A DNA stretch of 64,000 nt from Tetrapyrgos nigripes (lineage: Eukaryota > Basidiomycota > Agaricomycetes > Agaricales > Campanellaceae), in assembly GCA_013368315.1 (NCBI GenBank), contig JAACJM010000237.1, positions 1-64,000 of the forward strand. The letters run 5' to 3'. The notes below the pieces were generated by a model. The model saw only the letters and a list, made by a program, of their open reading frames with translations. It searched no databases and was not told the DNA's origin. The translations under genes were made by a program, and so were the position numbers. This document shows, one piece after another, positions 1-10,995 of this stretch. Each line of letters starts with the position of its first letter. Position 1 is the first letter of the stretch.

Positions 1-125
1 TCATTCCCACGCCAAGCTCCCAAAACGACGCCCAAAAGTACCAGCCGTTCTGACGAACTGCAGCCGGAGTTCAAAAGGAACGGATGGGACCAAGCCTAGT
101 AATGCATCAACATCACCCTAAGTAG
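1..125. other. Flank without recognised feature
   Basis: Short flank outside the first copia LTR. I see no gene or repeat in it. The five bases before the LTR (agtag) do not match the five after the other LTR (gtgct), so no target-site duplication is visible. Confidence 0.6.
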
Positions 126-443
126 TGTAGGACCTGATCTCTTCTGTATCTATACGAACAGATACAGCTCAGCGAGAAGGAAGAGTCAACGCTAAATATA
201 TTCATACCTATACGAACAGATACAGCTATAGGTATACATGAGCAATAGAAATACTTGTGAGACATAAGTACTAACCTCAGCGAGAAGGAAGAGTCAACGC
301 TGAGGTCACTGTGGCTATGATTCGTTATATAACGTACGGAAACAAATGAGGAAACCAAGTGACCACAAGGGCAGTACACGGATGAGATCCAGATTGCCAC
401 ATGAGAGAACGAAGTGGAAAGAAATGAAATACAAAATCCTACA
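126..443 (-). repeat. 3' LTR of copia-1
   Basis: 318 bp, starting tgtagga and ending tcctaca on the plus strand. It aligns along its whole length with 7557-7876. Inside, a gaacagatacagct motif and a gagaaggaagagtcaac motif each occur twice. It keeps most CpG sites that are TpG or CpA in the other LTR. Confidence 0.95.
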
Positions 444-452
444 CTCCCCTTC
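444..452 (-). other. Polypurine tract of copia-1
   Basis: On the minus strand the nine bases GAAGGGGAG end directly at the first base of the 3' LTR. This is the expected place and composition for the plus-strand primer of a Ty1/copia element. Confidence 0.75.
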
Positions 453-2651
453 AAGCTGGAACAAGTCCGAGTCCCATAGCCAGATGCTTTGCCTTGATAC
501 TAGGCAAAGCCTTTGTCAAAGTGTCTGCCACCATGTCCTCCTTAGGACAATATACTAACTTCATCTGCCCCTCGTCAACTATGAATCGAATAAAGTGATA
601 GCGAATATCAATGTGCTTTATGCGGCTGTGGTAACGATGATCCCGAGCTAGAGCTATTGCTGCCTGGTTGTCTGAGTGGAGATTTGTGGGTCCAGGAATA
701 GCATCAGGAAAGGAGGGTTGAAATACTTGTTTGATGAAGGAGCGCAACCAAAGACCCTCTTTGGCTGCCTCTGTAGCCGCTACGTACTCCGATTCGCAAG
801 TAGAGAGAGAAACAAGAGATTGTGAGCGCGATGACCAAGTCACTGCGCCACCATCAACAACGAAAACGTACCCAGTGACCGCTCTTTGGTCGTCATTCAT
901 GTTTCCATCAGCGTCCACAAATCCAACAGCACCACTCGCCGCCACACCATACGTTAGGGATAAATCTTTCGTCCCTAACAAGTAACACACAACTCTCTTC
1001 GTGGCCTTCCAATGAGCCATGCCCGGATTATTCAAAAAAACGAGCGAGAGAGTGGACTGCGAACGCGATATTGACTTGAGTACCCACTGCGGCATACATC
1101 AACTTGCCCACAATGGATCAGTAGGGGTATGTTTCGACATCGAGAACTTCGGAAGGGGATTGGGGAGATTGAGATGACGTGAGGTGATTGTGAATATCCA
1201 TAGGGACGGAGGATGGCTTTGCGTTCTCGAGACCAAATTCCCGAGCTACTGACTCGATATAAGCATGTTGAGAAAGAGCAATTGTACCGTTTTTTCTGTC
1301 CCTAATGACCTGGATACCAAGTATCCAATGCAATTCTCCATATCCATTATGGTGAAACATTCGCGGAGTTTCGACTTGACATAGTCAATCAGCTCGATAG
1401 AGGAGGTAAAGTATGGTAAGATCATCCACAGACACCACGATCACAATAATTCTGTTCTCCAAATGCTTGAAGAACACAGCGTGGTCAACCTCGCACCTTT
1501 CCATATCCATCAACTCCTTTAAAGTTCTTTCAAACTTTAGGTACCAATACTTTCCACTCTGCTTCAAACCATAGATCGGCTTCTTGAGCTTGAGAACGGT
1601 TTTCGATGGAGAGTCGAGTGGGTAACCAGGTGGATGCTTCATGTAAATAACTTCGTTTTTGATCATTCGGCCATTGAGATAAGCGCCTTGACATCAACTT
1701 GGTGTATTTCAAGATTGTATTGAGCTCCTAGAGCCAGGGCACTCAAATTGATGACAAATGTGTGACAGGAGCGTACGTTTCATTGTAGTCGATGCCCTCT
1801 TGCTGAGTGAAGCCTTGAGCGACCAGGCAAGCCTTGTGACGGGCAACATTGCCATGCTCGTCCTTCTTGATCCAGAAAACCCACTTGCAACCAACGATGT
1901 TGTGTATTCAGGATAGGAATGACTTCCCATGTTCCAAGTTCCTGCAAAACTGCCATCTCTCCTGAATGGCCTTATCCATTTGGGCCAATCCACCGATCTC
2001 TTTGCCTCAGCCAGGTTCTTCAGCTCAATCATCTCCGAGTTAGCCATGACAGCTTCCATGGCTAGGCCTTCCTGTTCCTCTGCTACGGCATCAGCGATTC
2101 CACGTGGTAGGATTGTATGAGTCCTCCCAGTGCCAGTTGTAGTGCCAACACCCTTTCGAAGGTCTTGAACATATCATGAGGGTTTGGGGATGCGATGTGG
2201 ACGATTCAATGGCTTGGGTTGAGTATCAGAATCCAGACCAGGTTCATCTAATTGAGACAGATCCAAAATGTCGTCATTGTCCAGATGCAAATTTTGATAT
2301 TCGGGTCCCTCGATGCCGAGCTCTTTGATCGTTGAATTCATCAATAGATTCATCCTTGGAAAGTTCCCGCAACTCTTCTCTCTCCCCTTCATCACCTGTA
2401 CCCTCAAAGATGTCAACAATGGCAAAGACCAACGAATGCTCCACAGTAACAGTGCGAGTATCTTTCCAATAGACACGGTGCCCCTTACTCTGCACTGGAT
2501 CTTCAGTATCTTCATTGAATCCAACCCAGGATCCAACTTGCACTCGACCCAGGAGCTTTGGGTTATCGTTGGTGTGGACATAGACCTTTGTTCCCCATTC
2601 TGGCAACGTAGTGAGATTTGGTTTACGTTTGTAGGCGACTTCGTAGGGCAT
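451..2651 (-). pseudogene. copia-1 pol 3' part: reverse transcriptase and RNase H, frameshifted
   Basis: Read from high to low coordinates, the segments give the Ty1/copia reverse transcriptase and the RNase H. The polymerase motif reads V-D-D-L near 1415, where YVDD is usual. The RNase H (1095-451) shows the family hallmarks: a D-A-D segment, S-R-S-Q-S-L-V-S-L-S-T-C-E-S-E-Y, and a final R-Y-H-F-I-R plus D-x-L-T-K-A-L. At least four frame changes lie between 2651 and 1095. RNase H is the best-preserved domain. A relic, not a functional polymerase. Confidence 0.88.
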
Positions 2652-3670
2652 TTTTCCTCCAGAGCCTTGGTGGACGTACAGTTTCTTTAGCCAGACTGTG
2701 TGTCACAACGCCTCTCCCCAAAGAGACATTGGGAAGTTTACTGGCATGCAGCATGGCACGGACATGCTTGAGTAGTGTATGGTGCAGACATTCAGCGACG
2801 CCATTCTGTTCGGGGGTATCATGGACAGTGAGAAAGTGCTTCGTACCTTTCTCCAAAAGGTGAGCAGCAAACTCTCCATCAATGTATTCTCCCCCAACAT
2901 CGGACTGAAGTATCTTGATGAGAGCGTCCATATGTACGTTTACCCAAGCTTCATAACCTCGGTACTTTTCAAATACCTGGGTTTTCCTGCCCATGAGGAA
3001 CATACTGGTGAGTCTCGAATGGTCATCTGTAAAGGTCACAAAATAATATTTTGCTCCCCTTGACTGTACAGATGTGGGTCCCCAAACATCCGAGTACACT
3101 CTGTCTCCAAACGCCTTCTCTTGTTCACCTCGCCTAACCTTTGTAACGCTTCCCTTTGTCATCCTCCCGTAGAGGCATGATATGCACTGGCTATCATCCT
3201 CAACATCATCCAGCTCTATTCCCTCAACAAAACCATTCTTAACCAATGCTTTGGCCAAAGACTTCGTGATATGCCCCATGCGTTGATGAAATTTGTCCAG
3301 CGTGAGTCTTTTGACTACAGCGTATGATTCCCGATTTGAAGTCTCGCTAACAACTTAGGAATTGAACTGCAAATTTTCCCATTGGGTCCACGTATGACAG
3401 CTTGGCCCCCACCAAATGTCACAGTGTAGCCGGCATCATCTAGCTCACCGATGGAGACTAGAGTATTTGCAAGTTCAGGGATGTAGAGAACATTCCTGAC
3501 TGGAATTGTTCCCTCTCCGGTGTGTATCTTGGCGGTTCCTTGGGATGAAGCAGTAAACTTTCCGTGATTTGCAGATCAGAAAGTTCTTGATGGGCACAGT
3601 TTTGGAGTATGGGAGAAGAACGAAGGATCGGGAGACATATGGTGTGTACATCCACTGTCCAAAACTATGG
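2623..3670 (-). pseudogene. copia-1 pol 5' part: protease, GAG-pre-integrase and integrase core
   Basis: At about 3660-3634 the minus strand reads L-D-S-G-C-T-H-H-M, the aspartic-protease active-site motif of Ty1/copia pol, with a stop soon after (near 3580). Residues around 3279-3170 give the H-x-R-M-G-H and C-I-S-C zinc-binding GAG-pre-integrase motif. The integrase core then shows Y-S-D-V-W-G-P, L-Q-S-D-V-G-G-E-Y and D-T-P-E-Q-N-G-V-A-E, the three acidic positions of the D,D-35-E triad. The integrase stretch is open for about 218 codons, but the protease has an in-frame stop and the junctions change frame. Confidence 0.88.
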
Positions 3671-3738
3671 TTTTCGAAGATATTGATTGTTACTTACTGC
3701 GAATACACTCACAGTTGGTTCCATAGAATCAGTTTGCA

Positions 3739-4781
3739 TCATGACGGGCTGATCCCATCATCCGGGATGAAAGCAAGGTCGGTAACGCACATATATATGT
3801 CGTTTCCACCTTGTGCATCGGGTACATCATCGGGTTCTCTTTCATCATCACTATCCATGCTATCATCATCCTCACTATCACTCTCGTCATCCTCTTCATC
3901 TTCCCAAACTTCATAGGCGAACTTCTCGTACAGCCATTGAGACACATGCTGTGCAACGAGTGTGGCATTAACTTGCCACAATAACTTCCTCTTCTCGTCA
4001 GGAAGCTGGTTCCCTAGATCCTTGATGGCAGTATCAATAGAATCAAGCTCTTCAGAGGTGAGTGCACCCATTTCTTCATCTGTGACATCAACAATTTGGC
4101 TAACCGGCCTGTTGAGAAATTTAGGAGACAGGGGCACTAGGATTTCCTCCTCGTACTCATCATCTGACCAGTCGTCTTCTGATATATCACTTGATGGCTC
4201 AGCTATGTAGGCAAAATCAATGTTTTCAACCATCCCAGCTTGACCAGCTGGTTTTGGATTTTGCAGCTGCGTGTTGGGCTTGGGATTTTGATTCTGCACC
4301 ACAGATGGACTTGTGGTATTTGCTGCTTTAGGAGTACCTTCAATGTTCATCACATTGCTCCTCCATGGCCTCCTGGATTTCCTCCACCTCTTCCATGACC
4401 TCTCCCATGCCAATTCTTCCCTCTACTACCATTTCCTCCCCATTTGGCTTTTGTTTAGGGGTTGGGCAATCCTGAGACAAATGTCCAAATCCCTTGCAGT
4501 TATAACACTGCGTTTCCATTGAGACACCTGATTTACCTGCCGTGGATGTACTGGGACCTCCAGGAGTACTTGAGGCCTGAAGTGTGACATTTTTCAGGTC
4601 TTTGGCGGGATCAGCAGATTTGGTTGTTGACGCCCCTTTTTTGTTACTCGATGTCGACCAACTGGGCATCTCGGGGTGAAGGAATAGGTAACGGGAGTGG
4701 AGAAGATCAATGATCTCAATAGTAGAGAGTTCTCAGGTTCCAGCAGAGTTTATCTTCATAGTATCATTCATCTGACCGATG
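3739..4781 (-). pseudogene. copia-1 gag 3' part with CCHC zinc knuckle
   Basis: This is gag downstream of the inserted Tc1-like element. On the minus strand 4669-4340 contains C-Y-N-C-K-G-F-G-H-L-S-Q-D-C, a retroviral-type CX2CX4HX4C knuckle that binds RNA. A frame change leads into a very acidic stretch (4413-3739) rich in Glu, Asp and Ser that links to the protease. The upstream half of gag is at 6391-7509; the TA target site separates the halves. Confidence 0.82.
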
Positions 4782-4783
4782 TA

Positions 4784-5232
4784 CAGTGGCCAAAAAAATT
4801 GTCCACATGTTTGGCACTTTTGGAAAGATTGCTGATTTAAGAGCTATTGAGCAGAAATCTCAAAACATGGCTGGTGGTAGCAAGAAAGCTTTTGATTAGA
4901 GCTACAATAATCTGTCTGTTTTGTCTTATTTGGCCACATATCTGTGGAGTTATAATTGATTTAAAATTGTATGTCATTTGGACAATTTTTTGAGTTGCCA
5001 CTTCAAAATCATTATTGCAATGATGTCATGGGTGGAGCTGTACAGTAATGTGATGTATACACCACAATGATGTCATAGCTGCCAGCTGGAGCATACATAG
5101 CAACATACAGATGCTCTACAGCTTCTATGAAAATCATGGGGTCCCTCATATCAGCCCAGAAAGACAATCTCTACTCTCTCCTCCAAATTGCCCCTCCCTC
5201 TATCAAAATTTCAGCTCAGACTGAAGTATGAA
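4784..5232 (+). repeat. Left long terminal inverted repeat of the Tc1-like element
   Basis: About 449 bp, matching the reverse complement of 5937-6388 with scattered substitutions and small indels. I find no CG dinucleotide in the whole arm. Confidence 0.88.
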
Positions 5233-5960
5233 AGCAGATTGTTGCTTTTATAGGTAGAGAGACATGTTCTGATAAAGGAAACCATTGGATATAGCACTTT
5301 AGAAAGTTAATACCCAGCTGAAAAATGGCCACCTCTGGATCAGCTCCCATATTATTAATGCTTTCCAGGATTTTGTTACTTAAGATGGTCATATAGTGTT
5401 TGCAATCTATCTTCCCCTTCATCTGGACCATTTTTACTGCTTACTGTTGCCCCATACCCTACCCCATCATGTCATTTTCTCTCTCAAATGTCATCATTTC
5501 TGTCACATCTTGCTATACCATGAATTTATCTCTCTTTTCTCACACATGTTGGGGCATATTTGCCCCAAAATAATTGGTTTTGGTCTTATCTGAGAAAATA
5601 ACCCACTTCTAGCCTTCTACAGCCCAGTCTTTTTACATCTGTGCAAACTTCAAGTGAGCCTTACTGCAAGTCACTGTAAGTTTGCACTTGTTCTGTGTTT
5701 TGGAGATCGCCACAAAACGTTTTCAGGAATGTTTTGGCTGCTATAGGTTGGGACAGGTTGTCCAAGAAGAGCCTTGATGTTTCAGGCCACTTGTGTAGCA
5801 ACCTGGCTTTACCAGAATGGATTTTTTTCCAATCTAACCTCTTCACAAGTAGTAGAGAGCCTCCTAGGACACCCTGCTGTATTGTTCTCATTGTCTGTAT
5901 TTGTCTTTTAAGCCACAAAAGCAACTCTTGGCTTCCATACTCCAGTCTGAGCTGCAATTT
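5200..5960 (-). pseudogene. Tc1-type DDE transposase relic
   Basis: On the minus strand near 5655-5570 the reading K-A-H-L-K-F-A-Q-M is followed by W-x-V-E-G-x-K-W-V-I-F-S-D-K-T-K. This is the typical Tc1 stretch around the first catalytic aspartate (usually W..V.FSDE). Further on, near 5431-5216, K-M-V-Q-M-K-G-K-I-D-C-K-H-Y-M-T-I-L matches the region before the second aspartate motif of fungal Tc1 transposases. The 5957-5690 part is probably the N-terminal helix-turn-helix region. Several stops and frame changes make it non-functional. Confidence 0.65.
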
Positions 5961-6388
5961 TTGCAGATGGAGAGGCAGTTAAGAGGAGAGAGTAGAGATT
6001 GTCTTTCTGGGCTGATATGAGGGACCCCATGATTTTCATAGAGGCTGTAGAGCATCTGTATGTTGCTATGTATGCTCCAGCTGGCAGCTATGACATCATT
6101 GTAGTGTATACACAGTTCCACCCATGACATCATGTATAACACATCAGGTTATTGCAATAATGATTTTGAAGTGGCAACTCAAAAAATTGTCCAAATGACA
6201 TACAGTTTTAAATCAATCATAACTCCACAGATATTTGGCCAGATAAGACAAAATAGACAGATTATTGTAGCTCTAATCAAAGGCGTCCTTGCTACCACCA
6301 GCCATGTTTTGAGATTTCTGCTTAATAGCTCTTAAATCAGCAATCTTTCCAAAAGTGCCAAACATGTGGACAATTTTTTTGGCCACTG
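5937..6388 (-). repeat. Right long terminal inverted repeat of the Tc1-like element
   Basis: Inverted partner of 4784-5232, ending CCACTG next to the TA duplication. It retains one CpG (ggcgtc near 6285) where the left arm has none. Confidence 0.87.
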
Positions 6389-6390
6389 TA

Positions 6391-7509
6391 TGTCTTGTAG
6401 GACATGGGAATAGACAATAGAATATGATTCTTTCTTTCTTGGTCAGAAATAATACTGCCTGCATCACCAATATGATGGATGATATCCTCATCTTCCTCCA
6501 ACCATTTGCGCAGATTAACCTTGGGGTTATCAGTGCATGACCTATATATTCATCCAGATTTTGACCAAACCTGCAGCATCCAACGCATTTGCCACTTGAT
6601 AATGACTTATAAGCTGCATCCAGATGTCCAGGCACATATTAGTGCCATGCAAAACCCATCGTATGATATCACTCGGTAGTTTTCCTACGAGTAGAGCCCG
6701 AGTTTGGTGTTCCAACATTTGATATGTCCTATACGCATGCATACTTGCATCATAGTCAGGGTCATTTGGCAATGGTTCCCTGGGACAGTAATTCACATAT
6801 TGCAGATCTAGAACACTAGCCACGCCACTGGCTGTAGCAGCTATCTCAACCCTTTGCCTAAACTCGGTGAAGTTTGTTTCACCCTTGAGCATTGGCACAC
6901 TCGACCAGAAATCAGCCTTCTGTCTAATTCCAAATGTTTGGTCAGGCACGCGAGGGGATACAAATCTGTTTAGGGGATGTGCGTGCTGAACGACAATGTT
7001 CCAGCGGTGAACGCTGATGAGTCGATTTGGATTAGGAGGAGGGATAGGAGGTTGCATCAGCATAGGCTGATAAGTTGGAATATATTGACTTGAAGGAGCA
7101 GCTGGCATTCAAGGAATCCGCTGCTGTTGAGTAGGTACTTGCTGTGGCTGTGGCACAGGCACCGGCTGAGGAACAGGCTGGGGAATAGGCTGAAGAATGG
7201 GCTGTGGTTGTGGCGTTGCACTAGGTGAACCCACTTGAGATGGAGCTTGTGGTGCGCTCTGACCATGCATAGTGTTGGAGTTGCACCACCCGATAAATTG
7301 CCTGAAGCAGTTCTTGGGATACCGCTATACAAGTCTTCATCTCCATTACCATTGGGGGATGGTGAAGAAACAGAGGGGGTAGGAGGATGTGAGACATTTG
7401 GATTAGGAGTGGGATACAAAAAATATGTTTCCTAATCCAGTGAAAACACCTTGGCCAACCGTTGGGGAACAGCAACGTGGAGGAGAGTTGGTGGGACTAG
7501 TAGAAGTCA
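6391..7509 (-). pseudogene. copia-1 gag 5' part
   Basis: Starts at the ATG at 7509 and soon changes frame. The N-terminal part is Pro/Ser/Asn-rich. The 7108-6542 stretch carries a UBN2/retrotran_gag-like core, with W-S-S-V-P-M-L-K-G-E-T-N-F-T-E-F and later L-V-G-K-L-P-S-D-I-I-R-W-V-L-H. Reading across the TA target site joins this half to 4781. Structural protein of the retrotransposon particle; broken by frame changes and the insertion. Confidence 0.75.
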
Positions 7510-7518
7510 TAATTATAG

Positions 7519-7556
7519 CAGTACGTCGCTAGGGTAGCAGAGCGGGGCCCATAACC
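7519..7556 (-). other. Primer-binding site of copia-1, probably half tRNA-iMet
   Basis: Directly inside the 5' LTR the minus strand reads GGTTATGGGCCCCGC. Except for G-U-compatible changes this is the complement of the anticodon-loop region (GGGCUCAUAACC) of fungal initiator tRNA-Met. Drosophila copia uses such an internal half-tRNA. The match is from memory of the tRNA sequence, so the assignment is an inference. Confidence 0.55.
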
Positions 7557-7876
7557 TGTAGGACCTGATCTCTTCTGTATCTATATGAACAGATACAGCT
7601 CAGTGAGAAGGAAGAGTCAATGCTAAATATATTCATACCTATATGAACAGATACAGCTATAGGTATACATGAGCAATAGAAATACTTGTGAGACATAAGT
7701 ACTAACCTCAGCAAGAAGGAAGAGTCAACACTGAGGTTACTGTGGCTATGATTCATTATATAACGTATGGAAACAAATGAGGAAACCAAGTGACCACAAA
7801 GGGCAGTACACAGATGAGATCCGGATTGCCACATGAGAGAACGAAATAGGAAAGAAATGAAATACAAAATCCTACA
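7557..7876 (-). repeat. 5' LTR of copia-1
   Basis: 320 bp, TG...CA ends, pairs with 126-443. Against the other LTR it shows nine CpG-to-TpG or CpA changes, one CpG retained where the partner has CpA, one C-to-T outside CpG and two small indel/substitution sites. As the upstream LTR it would carry the promoter. Confidence 0.95.
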
Positions 7877-9529
7877 GTGCTCTGAGCAATCGCAGAACAT
7901 GCAAGAAGGCATGACAAGACAATCCCATAGTTATAGTACTGTAAACAATGTGACCAAAGAGTTTTGCATTGACTCAGCATGACTCAAGTCAGAGCAAGCC
8001 ATTAATTTAATGGCTATGGTCTGAGTTGAGCTGTAGTGAGCTGGAGCTGAGTCTGTGCAACACTAATGAGCTCGCCATCAACCCATTTACTTGGTGCCTT
8101 TTTGATAAGTTTCAACAGACTTAACTCATTGATATCCGTCTGTAGAACAAAATATTCTCAATTCAGCGAGTCACAATCAAGGAATACCACTATCATTGTA
8201 CTGACCTGGAGAGAACCTATAGTATGAGGTTTTTTGAGTATCAGAATCAAAGAGAACAAAATCATATGGGCTTGCAATTACAAGGCCTTTTAAGGGACTT
8301 GTTCTTGTTAATCTGGGCAGCCTTAGTGAGCTGCACGGGTATCCCACAGGTACTTTTGAGGCTACCCATACCCGTAGCTGTGAGCCCTATATACCCACAG
8401 GTCTTGACTCGATGAAGGAAGACTCAACAATTTGTGTTCAAAAAAAGGTGAGAGTTAACTGTTAGATTATATTAATACATTGAACTATACTTACAAAGCC
8501 TAATTGAAGTGTTTATAGCCTGTCTGAGCCACTGGCAACTGGCACGGGTCTGGAAATCTGTACCTGTACCTGTACCTGTCAGACCCTTACCTGTGACCCG
8601 TGACAATCTGCCAGACCCATGCTTTTCACTATCTGGGCTTCCACGTATAGCTATGCAATTTGGTACCTCAGCATCCACTTCTTTTTCACCTGAAGCTAAT
8701 GCTAGCATTTGCTGTCATGCCATGTGCCTTGCCTCCTTGACAACCGCTCTTGCCCTCTACCATCATCATTATCCTTGCACAGGTGAAGCTTAATGAAAAT
8801 GTACCAATCAAATAATGGCCTTGTTATTGCCATGTGAAGCCCACAAAGCCTTCATGTGTAGATAGTAGGCACACTGAAAATACAAAAATATCTGCTCAGC
8901 AGAAAGGCGTACAGAAACACACTTTTTTACAGATATATCTTGTATCAGTAGTAGCAATGTGATCTATCCATCAAGCCATGTCAGAAAGTACTTTTTTACT
9001 GCAGGAACTCAGCTAGATTATGATGCTCAGAAATAGTCCCATATAGGGTTTCCTCTCAATGTTGTTGTTGCATTGTTGCCTCCCACATTGGTCCCACTCT
9101 TCCATTATGCTCTAGTAGTTCGTTGAAAACTTCTGAGATTGCACCCTGTGACCTATTGTACTGAATACACAACTCATGCTCATCACTGGCAGTACTAGTA
9201 TGGAGATGGGCCAGAAGAAGGCATGAAATAGTTGTGGGCCAACACTAACACTAACATGTGGTGAGTGTGAGGCCTCAAGTCCATAATGTACACATTATTT
9301 TATTTGACTTCTTCATACTAGAAAACCCCCTACTAAGATACACTAGTACATATTAATATGTTTACTTCTTCTTACAAAACATTCCCAATTCCAATTCACA
9401 CTCCTTTCTTTACCGGGTCAGACAACACAATCACAAACTTCAAATTCAAAGCAAGGGTTTCTTCTCCTGATCCATAGAATCCCACAGTATATCTGACAGA
9501 GCAGATGCTTTTTGCTGGGATCTCATCAG
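7877..9529. other. CpG-poor stretch without a gene
   Basis: I see no convincing coding region. 8520-8620 has short direct repeats of gtacct and ccgtg type. 8874-8975 is one copy of a dispersed repeat annotated separately. CG dinucleotides are rare. Confidence 0.6.
8874..8975 (+). repeat. Dispersed 102-bp repeat, copy 1
   Basis: Aligns without gaps to 41134-41235. Of nine mismatches I count, eight fall at six positions that would be CpG in a common ancestor. Probably part of a transposon whose other parts I cannot recognise. Confidence 0.8.
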
Positions 9530-9900
9530 CAAGGGGGAGGTGGACCACATATCCAGCACATAGGGTAGGGGGGGAGAGGGGGGGGGTCAGGTCTGGCCAA
9601 ATTTTTTTTGGTCAGCACCTAGGACAGGGTATCTTGAGCTAGAGTTGTACAATCTCAAGACTTTCCTACCTTTTTGTGGCTATCTATTGCTAGAAGCTGC
9701 AAATGCACAACAAATACTCGTCTCAAGTAGAGTTGAGGTACCTTATCTCTTCTCTTTTTGGTAGTATCAATTTAGGGTTAGGGCTTCTGGTATCTTATCT
9801 ATGTATGATGTGACTGTAGATATACTCTATAAGGCAGGTGAGGGGGGGAGGGAGTACTCTGGGTGGTGCCAAAAATTTTTTCAACCCCACCTCCCCCTTG
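9530..9900. mobile_element. hAT-type MITE (copy C)
   Basis: 371 bp with inverted ends CAAGGGGGAGGTGG and CCACCTCCCCCTTG. It is flanked by 8-bp sequences ctcatcag and cttgtcag, which differ only at one dinucleotide (CA versus TG), as expected if both came from ctcgtcag by CpG decay. Length, 8-bp duplication and the CAAGGGGG end agree with two other elements at 42280 and 43179. It contains G-rich runs and no coding capacity. Confidence 0.68.
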
Positions 9901-10524
9901 CTTGTCAGTGTACAGTGGCTGTGATCCAATCAAGTTCCAATCTTCAGCCGTAAATTGAAATCCTTTGGATGACTGTCATATACTGGAACTGACAGTGATT
10001 TAGTTAGCTCTGGAGTAAATCAAGCAGAATATCAGAGCTCACTCTTGTCCATTGCCTTCAAATAAAGGTTTGAGATGGATCTGTGATGCCGTTTCAGATT
10101 ATTGCAATATGGCCTGTTTGTCTTCAGTTACAGTTGCACTAGAAGCTGAGGCAAATGTTAGCAGTAGTCTCTCCTAGACAGACGGTATCAGTGATCACTG
10201 AAGTGATGCAATAGCAGTCTGTTGTTAAAGCAGGGGTTTTTAGGGACCAGATTTTTTGAATACACTCGCTTTATCATGTAATCTTTGGACGACCTATTTT
10301 GGGAAGGTAAATGACACTGTCTGCTCTTTCTGCTCAACTGGACCAATGACTCTACATTTTGTGGATATTACATACACTTTAATCATCCTACAGCCCTCTG
10401 AAGCACTGTAAATGGCTGGCACATGAGAGAAATGGACAGCAGGAAGATTACACAATGAGTAATGATTAATCTTTGTAAGCAAAAAAACTGGTCCCTAAGC
10501 TCTCGATCTCTTAAAACTAGACTA
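9901..10524. other. CpG-poor stretch without a gene
   Basis: Between the MITE and the copia-2 LTR I see no credible coding region or RNA gene. Low CpG content, as in the neighbours. Confidence 0.55.
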
Positions 10525-10913
10525 TGTTAGTAGATGTTTCAGAGTGTATCAAGGTGCTCACTGTCTGATGCTGAAGGTGACAAGCAGGCATGGTACAAAC
10601 AGTACACTGAAAGTGGAGTGGCAACTCCTTCTTACCTGGGGATGAGAAGTTAGCTTGTAGAGATTAAGTGAGGCTTATGAGGTGAGTGGTTAAGCTGAGA
10701 AACTTATTATTTGGGGTACTTTCTAGTAGTTCTTATATACCTACAGGTTGTGGCTGTAACTACCATGATGTAAAGCTGTACATATGACTACCTAGAGCTA
10801 CATATGATCAATCTATCAGTTAATCATAGATGTTGATGTGCCGCAGTCATGCTGCACACTAGACAACATCTTTGATGGTTGATGGCTGCATACAATGATG
10901 CACCAGTTCAACA
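10525..10913 (-). repeat. 3' LTR of copia-2
   Basis: On the minus strand it starts TGTTGAACTGG, contains TATATAAGAA about 190 bp in, and ends CTAACA. It is preceded by the purine run AAGCGGAG. It lies directly downstream of the copia-2 RNase H end, the expected position. No partner LTR is in the window, so the far boundary (10525) is set only by the TG...CA rule. Confidence 0.6.
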
Positions 10914-10995
10914 CTCCGCTTGCTAAGCAGCATGATAGTGCACATAAGCATAGGATGGTGCTAGCAAGCAGCCAAGAAGAAATACAACTTGAATA

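Larger units (their letters stand above)
4784..6388. mobile_element. Tc1/mariner-type element with about 450-bp inverted repeats
   Basis: A 1605-bp insertion flanked by TA on both sides (4782-4783 and 6389-6390). It begins CAGTGGCCAAAAA and ends with the reverse complement. The terminal arms, 4784-5232 and about 5937-6388, are imperfect inverted copies, unusually long for this superfamily. The middle holds a decayed Tc1-type transposase on the minus strand. The insertion splits the gag of copia-1 and is therefore younger than it. The left arm contains no CpG dinucleotide. Confidence 0.88.
126..7876 (-). mobile_element. Ty1/copia LTR retrotransposon, decayed (copia-1)
   Basis: The element reads on the minus strand. 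It has two LTRs of about 320 bp with TG...CA ends, a polypurine tract beside the 3' LTR and a primer-binding site beside the 5' LTR. Gag, zinc knuckle, aspartic protease, integrase, reverse transcriptase and RNase H follow in Ty1/copia order, with integrase before reverse transcriptase. The coding region is broken by several frameshifts and stops and by a Tc1-like element in gag, so it cannot be autonomous. The LTRs differ mainly at CpG sites. No target-site duplication is seen. Confidence 0.93.

Noticed and set aside
8520..8620. Telomere-like or regulatory repeat from the gtacct and cccgt words
   Set aside because: Too short and irregular; looks like ordinary microsatellite-like sequence.
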